64,000 nt of DNA, taken from contig SPDT01000003.1 of assembly GCA_008477525.1 (NCBI GenBank), positions 186,001 to 250,000 on the forward strand, written 5' to 3'. The DNA comes from Hypomyces perniciosus. Lineage: Eukaryota; Ascomycota; Sordariomycetes; Hypocreales; Hypocreaceae. Position numbers and translations under genes: made by a program. Positions 48,753 through 62,000 of this stretch are shown here, one piece after another. Each line of letters begins with the position of its first letter. The stretch's first letter is position 1. The notes beneath the pieces were generated by a model, which saw only the letters and a list, made by a program, of their open reading frames with translations, made no database searches and was not told the origin of the DNA.

Positions 48753-49031
48753 TATATTAGGTTAAATAGGCTAGGGCATTACTGCCTATTAAGCGCTAGG
48801 GCTAGTATTAAAAAGCTTTTATCTGCTTATAGAGTAAATATAAGCTAATATATATATTGCGTAAGCGATATATTAGACTGTGCAGACTTTTATAGTGTAT
48901 GTATACAGCTTCTTCTTTATATTAGCTATATATATATATAGCGAGGCCACTATAGTATATTCTCTTTTATAGAATTAAGCTTCATTTCCTATCTCTCTAT
49001 GCTCTATATAGCTGTGCCGCGCTCCGCCATA
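48753..49031 (+). repeat. Copia copy 4, 3' LTR
   Basis: Begins TATATTAGGTTAAATAGG after the polypurine tract and ends GCTCCGCCATA. Length 279 bp, slightly longer than other copies because of a short insertion near 48800. Clearly homologous to the LTRs of copies 1-3. Confidence 0.78.
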
Positions 49032-49584
49032 TATAGGCTATTGGCTTTTATACTATAAAAATAAAGATTATAAAAATCAGGTTTTCTTAATATATATATG
49101 CTATAAAGTGCTAGGTATCTTGCTAGTATTATACTAGTACTGCCTTAATTGCATAGTTTAATATATCTGTCTTTATATAAATCGGCGCCTTTAGGTTATA
49201 ATATATTAAAATAGATTTTTAAGTCTTAGTTAACTAGTTTTATTAATAAATTGTATTATAGTTAAGCCCGGCTATTATAGTAATAGTTTTTAAGTCTTGG
49301 AACTATTATTTACTAGGTCTCGGAGCTATTATTTTAAAATATATAAATAGCGCAAATGAGCGAATTTATTATAAATTAGTATTCTTTTAACTATTTAGCT
49401 CTTTTAAAGCTTTTTAGGATTAAAATTTGGCTTATTATCTTTAAAACTATAAAATTAAATACTTTATACTAGGAATTAACTTAAAATAAAAGAACTTAAC
49501 TCCTTATATTACAGCTTTATTACTGTTGCTTTTTTAATACTTTAAATAATTTAAACTTTAAGCTTTAAGCTTTAATAGTTTTCT
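49032..49584. repeat. AT-rich interior next to LTR-like fragment
   Basis: No ORF. Partly similar in composition and motifs to the DNA left of 1129, so probably the interior of the same element family. Nothing else can be supported. Confidence 0.3.
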
Positions 49585-49869
49585 TACCTTTATTAAGTAA
49601 AGAGGGATTAATTTATTAAAAGACTGAATAATAGGGGTTAAATAGATTAGGCGAAGGGAGCGGCGACTTTAAGGAAGAGTAATGAAGTTTTCTAGCAAAT
49701 AACTAGAATATTAAAGAGATAGATTTAAACTAGCAGGTAGGTGCTGCAGTTGGATTTTATTAATCCCTGAGGTCTCTCTGCCTTAGGGCCAGGCTGCTGT
49801 TATATATAATTGTCTAGGTCTTCTAGACTTCCCAGACCTTCTAGACCTCCGGATTAACTGGTCCTAACA
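49585..49869. repeat. LTR-like fragment, family shared with 1129-1412
   Basis: Landmarks in the same order as 1129-1412, ending in GGTCCTAACA at 49869. The GC patch with three CTTCTAGAC-like runs (about 49830-49850) is richer than in the other copy. See the first copy for the comparison. Confidence 0.4.
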
Positions 49870-52800
49870 ATAGTATTATCTATTATGTATTTTTATTTTT
49901 ATAATTAATTTATTTAATAATATTTTAATTACTAGAGTATATCAGTTATTAAAAGAGAATAAAATAGTTATAATAGCATTTACTTAATATTTATTTAAAT
50001 AATTATAGTACAAGAATTATAATATAATCTTTATAGTTTAGTCTTTTTTTAAATAGTTTATTAGTTTATAAATATTATACAGTTAATATAAAACGCTTAG
50101 ATTTATATACTTTAATAGTATTTATTAGAACTTTAAAAGGAATTTACTGTTATAGTTAAATATAATTTACTGCAGGATTCTTTAGTTTACTTGCATTAGT
50201 TTTATATAAAGGGCTTTCCTTTAAACCTCAGCAGTATAGTAGTTGTTTTTTAGTCTTAATAAGTATATTTTTAAGAATTTAATAATTACTATTATTAAAG
50301 TATTAAAATAACCTTTTAGCAGGTTTAATTATATAATAGTTTTTATTTTAACTATAAAGAGATTTATAATAACATTTATTATAATAGTATAAAAGGGAAT
50401 ATTTAAGGAAAAGATTAAGACTATTTTATTTAATAGCTTTTACTAATTTATTTAATTTTACCTATATACTTTATAATTTACTATTTTTTTATTAATTTAT
50501 TTGATAAGCTTAAAGATTATAAAGCTTTTAATTAAGTTTTTTTATAATTGTTTTTTTCTTAGGTAGAATCTTTAACTATATATATTGTTAATAATCTTAT
50601 TAATATAGTTTTAAAGAATATATAGCTTTTATTGCCTATTAGGTTATAGGAGATATGGTATATTATTAATATAAATAAGAGGTAAACTTTCATTTTCCTT
50701 TCTTTATTTAATTATTCAGTAATATACTTTTATTTTAAGCCTATTATATATAATATTTATATCTTTATTTTTAATTATAATATTATCTTTATTTTAATAA
50801 ATATATATATATATTTATTTAATGCTTTATCTATTTATATATAGTATAGTTCTTTAAGGTTATTATTATAATTGTATTTATAGTTTTAATTTATTAAAAG
50901 CTATAATATTATATTAGCAATTAAATTTAATATTTTTAAGATATAATATATATGTAAATTAAATTAGCTAAGCTATTATAATATAATAATAAAGCAGTTA
51001 TTTACTTATATACTTTTAGTAAAAACTATCTTTTATTGCGCGATATTATAGGTTATATATAGTATAGTTAATTAAAACTATTATTAATTTTACTTTTATA
51101 AAGTTAATTATAGTTTAGGTTTTTTTAACTACTTAAATAAATCCTATTATTTTTAACTCTATAAACTAATATTATAATTTACCTCTCTTTAATATTTAGC
51201 TTAAAAATAAAATAAGTTTTACTATTTAAGCAGGGATTTATTTATTAAGGTTTTATTACAATCCTTTTTTTAAATAAAAAGCTATTACTTTAATACCTCC
51301 TTTTTAATGCATTAAATTAAATAATTAAAGTTTTATTTAAATTAAAGTAATATTATATTCTTATATTTATAAATACTTTAATTATATTTTAAAAAGCTAT
51401 TATTTTTATGTTAAATACAGTAAAATCTATCTTTTATATAAAGGCTTTTTTACTTTTCCTTTAAAAGGTTTATTTTTATGTTTTATAGTTAAGAACAGCT
51501 GTATTTTCCTATTTTGCAGTAACTTAATTCTTAATATAAATTAAAGAATTAAATAATAAAGCTATTTAATTATATTAATTTAAATTTCTAACTTTTATAA
51601 AAATATTAAGAATTTTACTTTTTAAAATACTACTATTTTTTCTTTAATATTAAATATATATTCCAAACAATAATATTATATAACATTTTTAAATTACCTA
51701 TAATCTTTCCTTTTTTACTTTTCTTTATTATTGTAAACTATAAATATTAAGCTAGTAAAACCTATTAATTTAATTGTATATTTTATATAACTTTAAATAT
51801 AAAGTATATTAAAGGTTATATTTTATAACTTTTTATCTTTTTTGCTTAAAAGGTAAACTTGCAGTACAATTTTGTTATTTTATTATTTATTAATTAATAG
51901 GATTTTTATATATTAAATCGGATTTATTTTAATGTCTTTAATATTTCTTTATAAATTAAAAAGCACTTCTACTAAACCTTTAATTTAAGAGGTTAACTTT
52001 TTATTTTTTATCTAAATATATATTTTATTTTTAATTTATATTTTTAATATATTAATAAGTATATTGATTTTTAATTTAAAGTATATCTTTATAAGTTCTT
52101 TTAATCGTAAAAGCTTAGCTTGTTTTATTTATTTAAAGGTTTTTAAAATAGCTTTAATTTAACTTTTTTCCTTAATAGTATAGCTAGTAGTAAAAACTTT
52201 TATTCTGTTTTCATATATTATAAATTCAATACTAACACGCTATATTATTATTAATATTAATTAATATCGTTATTATTTACTTTATATATCTTATTATTTA
52301 GGCATTTCTAATATTTATTTTTTCAATATATAAAAGGTTTTAATATCTTTTAACTATAAATAATTAATAGGCTAGAATAAAAAGTAGATTCTTTCCTTTA
52401 AGTAGTATTTTAATAGTAATAAAGATAAGTATAAAGTATTATAAATCTATTATAATATTTTCTTTACTTTTTACTTTTCTTTTAATTTCAAACCTTTAAT
52501 TTATAATATTTATTAAGATTTATAGGCTATTATATATTATAATTAATATATAGCTATTAGAGTTTAAAATATTTAGACTATATAACATATTAAATTCTTA
52601 GTTAAATAATGTGCTAACTATAATATACTTGATAATCTATACTATGATTTATATTTTTATGGTATATAAGATTTTAAGGATAAATTTAGAATTTAATAAT
52701 ATAAATTTAGCTTATCCTTTTACCTATAATTCTTTAATATTATTTAATTTAATAGTTTTTAAGCGATGAATTTTAATACTAGTGAAAGAAAGTAATATTT

Positions 52801-52871
52801 CTTTATTTATTATTAATATAAATTAGCTTTTCTTTAGTTTAATATATTTATATATATTTATTTTAATATAT
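49870..52871. repeat. AT-rich degraded DNA, unclassified
   Basis: Three kilobases with stops in all frames. Fragments of protein-like sequence can be read (for example SLGFFNYLNKS near 51110), but I could not assign them. Probably one or more old transposons. Confidence 0.35.
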
Positions 52872-52947
52872 TGTCACATCGCATATAAGGTCACTTATCC
52901 ACGCAGATTGTGTGGAGCTTCACTTTTGCTGGATTTGTGGTCTGACA
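52872..52947. mobile_element. 76-bp micro-LTR-like insertion, unmutated copy
   Basis: Starts TGTCACATCG and ends GTCTGACA, so TGTCA and TGACA are perfect inverted termini of LTR type (TG...CA). TATAT on both sides (52867-52871 and 52948-52952) is a 5-bp target duplication. The unit is GC-balanced in an almost pure A/T setting, so it stands out and must have arrived after or escaped RIP. Confidence 0.75.
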
Positions 52948-52952
52948 TATAT

Positions 52953-54950
52953 ATATAGGTTATTAGTTTATTTAAATTTATTTATATATAAATAGGTTTT
53001 ATTTTAATAATTAGGCTAAATCCTTATAATTATTAGTATACTGTTTATATTTTTTATATTATATTATATCCTTTTTACTAATATATTTTTATAATTTCTT
53101 TTCTAAAAAAGGTTTTACTGTATTTCATATATATTTCTATATTTAATTCTTGATTTCTAATATTCAAAATAAAAAGGATTATATTTAAATTATTTTATTA
53201 ATTAATATTAATTTTAGGCTTTTTAAATTTAATTAATTTAAGTTTTATTTTTATTTTTATTATTAATTACTATTAAAAATATTATCTTTTAATCTAGAAT
53301 TCTTTTTAATAAGGTATAGTTTCTATTAAAGTTAGGCTATATATTAAAAAAGTTTACTGCCTCCTTTTTTATAAATGTTTATTAATAGCCTAGTTTATTT
53401 GACTTTACTATAGTAAAGGAAATAGTCTATACTAGTTTAAAGTATTTACTATCAGTATTTATTTTATTTATTTAGTAAGCATTTCTTTTTTTACTTATAG
53501 TTTAACATTTTAATATTTAGTTTAGCTGCTATTAAAGTTATTATTTTATTTATATATTATTATAATTACTAGAACTTTAATTAATATAAGCTTTTTATAT
53601 GTACCTTTTTTTAACTTATATATATTTATATTACTTTAAGATTTAAAATTAATATTATATATTTATATATATATATATTTAGATTTTTAATTAAATATAG
53701 CTTTTAAAACCGTTTTTTTAACAAAAAAATTTAATTTTTAAAATGTAATTATTAATAACCATATATTTTAATATTTAACTACTTTAACTTTCCTTTTAAC
53801 TTTAAAGATTTAATATTTAATATTAATTCCCTTTACTATAAATTAAAGAATAGAAATCTTTTTCTTTAAAGTTAATAAAGTTATTTTAATATATATTATA
53901 AATTATTCATTTTCATATATATTAACCTATTTATTTAAAATATTATATTATACCTTTAACCTGCTTTTTCAATTATATAGCTATACATTTACTTTTTTAT
54001 TAATATTCTTAAAGTATAAATTTAATACTATACCTAATACTAGCATTACAATAAATATAAATAGAACTTTTATATATATTTGGCCTTTATATTTATATTA
54101 TTTAAATCTATTAATAAATCTTTTAACTTTCTTTTATATTAATATCCTCATATTTCTTTTAATATTATTCAAAGTAATATTCAATAAATTTATAAAGTTA
54201 AATTCTTTTTCTTTAAATAAAATTATATTTATTTAAATTTATTTATTTTTATTTATTTTAAAAAAAGGTTAAAAATATTAACAAAATTAATTTTGAAGTT
54301 AAATAGTTATAGGTATAGGTTATAACTTTAATTACTAATAAAGGATAGCCTTTTAAGTATTTCTTTAATTATATTATAACTTTTTTTTTTTTTAATAATA
54401 TACTTTTAAAGATTCCTAGCTATTTATAATATTATATTAAAGAGGTAAAATATCTTTGAAAGGTATATATATTATTTAATAAACGTATATATTATTTAAA
54501 AATATATATAATTTCTATAATAATAGGCTAGGCGGTTTAGTTTTAATTATTAAATTGCTTTTTAATTATATTTTTTCAACTTTTTATAAAAGAATATTAA
54601 GGTTAATTTAATCTTTTATTTTAATAGATAAATAATTAAATTAATAGTAATTAGTATTATAAAAAGTTAATAAATATATTAGGCTTATATAGTTATATAT
54701 ATATTAAACCTTTAATTAATAAAAGAAATTAAATTAATAAAGGGAAAGTTTTCAAGATAAGTTTTTTTTTATATTTATATTAAATCTTACTATAAGTTTT
54801 TTAAATAATTGTTTAATAAATATACCTTTATTTCTAATAATCTTAATCTAAAATATTTAATATAATAGTTTATTTCTTTTTTTAATATATTAATTACTTT
54901 TTTATTTAATTTTTTTAAAATACTTAAAAGTTATAAACTTTATATATTAT
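52953..54950. repeat. AT-rich degraded DNA, unclassified
   Basis: No ORF and no recognisable domain. It ends with ATTAT (54946-54950) at the edge of solo LTR copy 4. Confidence 0.35.
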
Positions 54951-55531
54951 TGTTAAAAAGGAGGGCTAAAAAAGCAAGGCTTTTAATGTATTCAGGTAAC
55001 CTTCCTATTCTGGCTAGACCCGGAATTAGGCCCGACGCTAGGACCGAGTTCCGGAGGAACTTCGGTGTAAGTCAGGAAATTTCTGTTATCCTTAACGATA
55101 ACAATTGAGCTAGGATCGGCTACCCCGCCTACCCTAGACTCAATACAATGGGCATAATGGCCATTATGAAAAATCTGACCAAAATAGTTTCCCGTTTGTA
55201 TGGCCGTGAGTCGATTTGACCGATTTTACATATAAATGAATTTTGCGGAAAATAGGAATGCGGCCACAAACCCAATTCTGCCACCGCACACCTATTATTA
55301 GGTCGGAGGACTATTATAGAAGACAAAGCTATTATTCATACAATCACTTCTACACCAGCCGCACATCACTAGATATTCTATAGCTTTCTAGCTATTAGTT
55401 CAGTTACAATTCAATTGTTTATCCATTGTTAACCTAACTAGACTCTCAGTCGTTTCCTCATTGCTGCGTTAGGTGCACCTTCCTAGAAGCTGCACTTAAA
55501 TGAGGTTCAGTATAACCTTGTTATTTTAACA
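54951..55531 (-). mobile_element. Solo LTR, copy 4 (full-length, reverse)
   Basis: Begins TGTTAAAAAGGAGGG and ends CCTTGTTATTTTAACA, the reverse of copy 1, 581 bp. It is lightly mutated. Flanks differ (ATTAT left, GTTAA right), so it is not a simple insertion. Read in LTR orientation, its 3' flank is ATAAT, the same word that precedes copy 3. Confidence 0.83.
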
Positions 55532-58260
55532 GTTAAGAATACTAAAAAGGTATATTAGTAAAATATTATTAATACTATTAAAGAGAGTAAAAATATATTT
55601 TATATAGCTTGCTAAGTAAAGCTATTATGAATTTTTAACTACTACTATTATAAATTAGTAATTAAGTCTTTACTTTTTAAGAAAAAAAGGCTACTGCCCT
55701 TTATAATACTATACTTAAAAGATATATAATAGCTAATAATATTAAAGACCTATAAACTTTAATTAATTAATAATAGTAGATTAAACTCCCTTTAATAGTC
55801 TCGCTAAATAAAGCAGTAATAGCTATAATATATATAGGAAATATATCCTTAGGTATTAATAATATTATAATAAACTTTTTATAGCTTTACTGGCTAATAA
55901 TTAAAGAATATATTTACTCCCTTTATAAAACCTGCTTTAAAATTAAATATTATTTATTGGCTTTTAAGTTAATTAAAGTAGTAATACTCTTTAAACCAGG
56001 GAAAAGAAATCTATTATCCCTAAAAGCTTAAAGGCTAATCTCCCTCCTCTTTTATTTAAGTAAAAGACTTAAACGCTTTATTGTATAAGGAATTATATAT
56101 ACTGCAATTATATAGTAAATACTATATATTAAATAAGCCGGCGCCCTTTTAAAAAGATCTAGCATTAATTTAATTATAGCTTTAATTTATAAAATTAAAC
56201 TGGCTTTTTATAATAGTAAAATAGCTACCTTTATTACAGCTAATATTTAAAAGGCTTTTAATATAGTCCTTGCTAATAAATTAACCTTTTAACTATAAAA
56301 ATAAAGCTAGCTTAATTATATAGCTAAATAAGCCCTTTTATTTATAATAGATTATAAAGCTTAAGTAAAACTATAAAAAATAATAACTTAACTATTCCCT
56401 TTAAACTATAGCCTCCTTTAATAATCACTAACATCTTTAATCCTTTTTTTACTTTATATAGCTTTAATATATTATCTATTTACTGCCCCTGTTTAACCTT
56501 AAATAACAACTATTAAATAGTCCCTTTTTAATAAACTGCAGAGGTTTAGCTATATCAATAATACAGTATTTCTATTTATCGGCAACTCTTTTAACTAGAT
56601 AGTAGCTTAGGCTATAGCTGCAGTCTAAAAACTCTAGCAATAAGGCAGAGATAATACAATATTATTTAATTTTAAGAAAATAAAAGTAATATACTTCTCG
56701 AGATATTACATATAAAATAACCTATTAGTAATATATAATAATATTAAAGAAATAGCGCTAGAGAAAGGGGCTATTAAGTGGCTAGGTATTTTCTTTAATT
56801 AAAAGCTCAGCTTTAAAATATATATTAAAAAATAGGCTATAAAAGCCTATATAGTAATAAATACACTATATAGTATTTTAAACTTTATTTAAAGGGCCGT
56901 TTTATACTTTATATGCCAAGTAGTCTATATATATATAAAACTAATACACTGCTATAGATTTTAAGTATAGTATAGAGGCTTAAATATATATAAAATGCAA
57001 TACCTTTTTAGCTATATAGCCCTAATCCTTAAAACAGCTATAAAGGCTATCCTTTTTATATAAAGGATAACTCTTATATTAATTTTATATAAAGAGAGTA
57101 AAATCCTTTTAATAATATAGCGTTTTAATGCCTAGAAACTTTAATTTACTATTAAACTGCTATTACTAAATAATTAATATCCTTTTATCTATAAGACCTA
57201 ATTAAATTACTATATATACAAATAAGCTACAGCAATGCCTATAATAAAGTTACAGTAAACTATACAATTTACTAAAAGTTGCCTAAAACTAGCCTTTTTC
57301 CCTAGATTAACTAAAACTTAAAACCTTTACTTAGGCAGTAAAGTTAAAGCTGCTAAAAAGTTTAATAACTAGATAGCTATAGTAGCCTTTTAAGATATAG
57401 TAGTATTTACAGATAATTTATGCCTTGCTATAAAAGCTATTAGCTATAGGTTTTTAATATAGTAAAACAGTAAAAAAGTTTTAATAGGATTTAGTTAATT
57501 TAGCCTAGTAAAAGTATTGAACAGTAAAGCGGCTAAAGCTTTAAAAGGACTTAAAGCTGCTTTAGCTAATAATAATAATATAAAGGATATTATTATTTAT
57601 TTAAATAATACAGTTATAATATATTATTTAAAGGGTATACTTTTAGATTTATGATAATAAATCTTTATTAAATTTGAAAAATTAAAGAATATATATAATA
57701 AAAATATATATATCTAATAGTGTTTTAGCTATTAAGGGATATAGGGCAATAAAGCTATAGATTAGTTAGCGAAATTAAGCAATAAATAACTAGAGCTATT
57801 TAATGTATTACTTATATTTACTTTCCTTTAATAAAAAGCTAAAGTAAAACCGAGGATTAGCTTTAAAAGCTGGTAAAAAGAGAATATACTTAATATATAC
57901 TAACTATTTAAGTTAATAGCAGACCTAAAATGCCTTAAAGAACTAATAATTTTACAGGGAGAACTTTATTACCTATTAGCCGCTAAGTCCTATTATAGGG
58001 ACTTTATGGAATATTATAAGCGCTTTTAATATAAAAATATATTAGTAACCTGCAGTTATAGCAGAAAGAAAGTATATAACTATATCTTTTATTATAGAAA
58101 GATTAATAAAATATAATAATAGGGATTAGCCCCTTTAATCTATAAACTGACCTTTTATCTATTAGAGTCCGGCTATAACTATTTCCTTTAAATAGCGTAG
58201 GCCTTTAGCTTTTTTATTAAAATATACCTACACTATTAAAAAGCCTAACTAATTCTAATA
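55532..58260 (+). mobile_element. Tad-like LINE (non-LTR retrotransposon), decayed
   Basis: A plus frame, read through RIP-type stops, gives non-LTR reverse transcriptase: LSKALE-like start region near 56010, ANI-KAFNIVLANKL near 56245, a YADD-type motif now YINN (56551-56562), then RDNTILFNFKKIKVIYFS and KGAIKWLGIFFN (about 56650-56800). About 57385-57660 reads as RNase H (VVFTDNLCLAIKAISYRF, later LNNTVIIYYLKG). RT followed by a cellular-type RNase H is the arrangement of fungal Tad-clade LINEs. The endonuclease/ORF1 part is missing, so the element is 5'-truncated at or by the solo LTR. No protein can be made. Confidence 0.72.
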
Positions 58261-58614
58261 TTAATTTTAATCTTTTAATTCTTTCTTTTATTTCTCTTTT
58301 ATCCTTTAAAGGATTTACTTGCAGTTTAATATTAAGTCGCCTATAAATCGATAAAGGCTAACCCTTTAGTTAAGGCTCACTTTAGTTACTTAATATATTA
58401 CGCGAGACTTGCATGTCTCTTTAACCTGTTAATAGGAGAGGAGCTGGAAGACTTTACCTATTAAGGCGATAAAATGCTATATAAGGGAGCTTATATATTT
58501 ATTAGTAATACTGTAGTTAAACCTAATATAGTATATCCGTTTACTTTACTGGGATTAGTGGCCTTTACTATCAGACATTAATGGGATATCATTATTATTA
58601 TTATTATTATCAGC
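58261..58614. other. LINE 3' region or spacer ending in an ATT microsatellite
   Basis: No ORF. An (ATT)n run at about 58591-58609 abuts truncated solo LTR copy 5 and could be the LINE 3' tail, since Tad-like elements may end in simple repeats. The segment ACTGGGATTAGTGG...CAGACA (58548-58577) loosely resembles the end of the 76-bp unit but is too divergent to call. Confidence 0.3.
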
Positions 58615-59015
58615 TATTGTAAAAACTTTAACTAAAATGGTTTCCTGTTTATATAGCTGTAAGTCGATTTGGCCGATTTCCTATATAAATGAATTTTGCG
58701 GAAAATAGGAATGCGGCCATAAACCTAACTCTGCTGCCATATACCTATTATTAGGTCGGAGGACTATTATAGAAGATAAAGCATTATTCTACAATCACTT
58801 CTATAAATAGCCGCATATACACTAGATATTCTATAGTTTTTCAGCTATTAGATTAGATATTCTATAGCTTTCTAGCTATTAGTTCAGTTACAATTCAATT
58901 GTTTATCCATTGTTAACCTAACTAGACTCTCAGTCGTTTCCTTATTGCTGCGTTATATGCAGCTTCCTAGAAGCTATATATAAATAAGGTTCAGTATAAC
59001 CTTGTTATTTTAATA
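58615..59015 (-). mobile_element. Solo LTR, copy 5, truncated
   Basis: Matches the first two thirds of the solo LTR in reverse orientation, ending CCTTGTTATTTTAATA (from TTTCAACA). The LTR 3' third is missing at the left, where an ATT microsatellite begins. A short tandem duplication (AGATATTCTATAG ... AGCTATTAG) lies near 58830-58880. It interrupts the Gypsy RT frame; AATTT follows at 59016-59020. Confidence 0.78.
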
Positions 59016-62000
59016 AATTTAAAGGTATATTTAATTAAGTTAAAGGCTTCCTGCTATTTCTCTTTTTAAGTATATAATTAATCTTTTTTTAAAAGCTTAT
59101 TTAATAATACAGCTATTTTAAAGTATCTTTAAATAAAACAGTAATAAAAATTTATAAAGCTAAAGAACTTTTATAAATCCTTTACTCCTTTAAGTAATTG
59201 CTAGTTTAATATAGCTTTAACTTTCTCAGGATCTATTTCTAGTCCTTTTAAAGTAATAATTAAATTAAAGTATTTTATTTTTATTATCTTAAACTTACAT
59301 TTAATAATATTAATTTAAAGGCTAGTATTTCAAAGGCAGGCTATTACTTTATATATATGTTTTTAATATTCTTTTTAGTATAATAAATATATAAAGATAT
59401 TATTAAAGTATATTATATAAATACAGTTAAAAAGGTTATAAAGAGTATAGTTAATATAATATTAAAATATAGCAGGCGTATTATAAAGGCTAAAAGGTAT
59501 AACTAATATTTTAAAAAGGCTAAACCTTATAATAAATACTGTTTTTTATATATTCCCTTTAAGAATATAAAGGTTATTAAATACAGTAATAATATTAAGT
59601 TTTATATATACTGTTACTTAACTTAAAGTATTAAAGGTTTCCTGGATTAATAGTAAAAGGTATTGATTTTTAATAGTAATATTATTTAACCTTTAGTAAT
59701 TTTAATAGATATAAACGCTGCCTTTTAGTTTTATAGTTAAAAGGAGGGGAGTAGCGCATTATATTTATAATTCGCGGATAAATCCTTTCACTAAGTTATT
59801 ATCTAACTATTTTCTTATTACCTATAGTTTATTAAATAAAAATAGCCTATTCTTTTAATATCGTAAGTCTTTTCCTGGCAGTATTTTAATTTTATAGTCT
59901 TAGGCCTATTATAAGGGAAGCTTATTTATTCTCTTTAGCAGGAAAGTGTTATATAAATTATATAGCTAAGATAATAGTTTTTTTAAAATATCTGGCTTAT
60001 TAAGCTTAAGTTTCCCTGCTATAAACCTTTTGATATTAGCAGCTATAATCTTTTTTAATTATATTAAAGAGTAGTATTTATTAATAAAGTTATATATTCT
60101 TTTAAATAATATTATTTACTTTAATATAGTCTTTTTATTTTATAAGTATTTATTAGAAAAATTTATTTAAAAGTTTCAGTAAAATAGTAAAAGTAGTTCT
60201 TTAATCTTAATAGCTTAATTAATCTCTTTTTAGGTTACTTTTATTGCGCAAATATATAATTATTAATAAAAAGTAATAAAGTTTATAGCTGCTATTATTT
60301 ATATATCCACTATATTTAAGTATACCTTTTAATTTTAAAGTTTAATTTAGTTTTATAAAAGTAATATATTAAAAAGTAATAGTAATAGCTTTAATAAGGG
60401 TTTCCCTTTTTATTATTAACTGCAAATTATAAAGGCAGGCAGTAGCTTTATATATATTTAGTTTAAGATTATTTATACCTATATTTCTTTATTATTAATT
60501 CTATTATATTTGCAGGTTATATAGTAATTTTAATTTAGTATTAAGGTTTATAGAATATATAGTTTAGGGGCCTTTTCTTTAATTAGGTTATAGTTTATTT
60601 CTTTTAAGGTATTCTTAACTAATAGTTACTGGTATAGTATAGTTTTTTATTTAGTTAGGTTAGGCTCTGCTTTATCTAGGGCGTTTTTAATTATTAGTTA
60701 CTGGTAATATATACTCTTTATATTAACTTTAATAAAGTTATATTTTATCTTAACTTCTATTAAAACCTATATAAAGCTGGCTATACTTTTTAAAAAATAG
60801 TGGTTCTAATAGTAATAGGATTTAAAAGTAATAGTTAACTCTTTCTAGTTAATATTAAAGTTATATTTCCTTAGCTATAAAAGGCTAAAAATTATAGGTA
60901 TATTATTCAGGATATTTATAATAAAAAAAGGCAGAGTTTTTTATAAAAGCCGATTATAGTTTATATAATAAAAAAGTTTAAAATTTTACTAGCTATACTT
61001 TTATTAATAAGTAAATTTTGTTTAGTAAATAGTAGTTATTAAATAGTAATACTAAATTGCTTAATAAAAGTGCAGTTAATAAAAGCTTAAAGTATATAGC
61101 CGCTATTTATTAAAGCTTTTATATTAATATAGATATTATATATAAAAAACAGTATAGTTTATATTAAAAGGGATTTACTGTGTATTAATTTAAATTTAAA
61201 GGGTTTTTAATTAAAGAGATAATAGTAGATTTATTTTAAAATAACAGTTTTATTTATAGTTAACCTTTACTTATAATTTTCAGTAAAGGTTAATCTTTTC
61301 CCTAGTTTATAAGTTAGGTTTAAATTCCTAATAAATAGGTTTAGTTAAATTAAAGTAGACTGAAAGTTAATAAGGCAGTACTATTATTATTATCTTTATT
61401 AATATTTAAAGAGGGTATATTATTTAAGGCCTGGATTTATAGGTTATTTAAATATTGCAGGTAATATCAGCGCGCTATTAAAGTTTAATTATTATACTTT
61501 ACTAAACTATTTTATTATTAACTTTAAAGTGCTATTAAATTAAAGTATAGCTGGTATAGGTAAACTTAATAGTGTTAATTTTATATTTAGTATAAATTGC
61601 TTTAATATATATTAAACTACTTTTTTTTATTATATTTATTAAAGCTATAGTTTACTTTTTTATAGTAAAAGTAAAGTCTTTTAGCGATATATTCTTTATA
61701 AAAGACTTAAAGGTAAAGTAGCAGGGTATATATAATATTTAATTATATTATATTATTAGCTAGCGCTAAAGTAGTAGTTTAGTTATTTTACTAGTATTAG
61801 TAATATTACTGTTAATATTAATACTACTGCTATTAATAGCTTTATTAACGCTAGCCTATTTAAGTAGCGTAAAGGGTATTATAGTAGGCGCCCTTTTCAA
61901 GCCTATTATAGATAATTTAATAAAGTTAATATTATTTAGTAAAGTTAAATTTATTTAACTTAATTATTTAAGTTTTTATAGTATTAGTAAACTTTTAAAA

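Larger units (their letters stand above)
45068..49031 (+). mobile_element. Ty1/Copia copy 4, 5'-truncated
   Basis: Aligns with copy 3 from about position 28000 to its 3' end, in the same order: spacer, RT (KAITF-like block and YINN), RNase H, antisense Ala-rich region, polypurine CTAGGGGG, and LTR. It starts abruptly at the Gypsy 3' LTR. A 76-bp insertion lies at 45482-45557. All frames carry stops. Confidence 0.78.
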
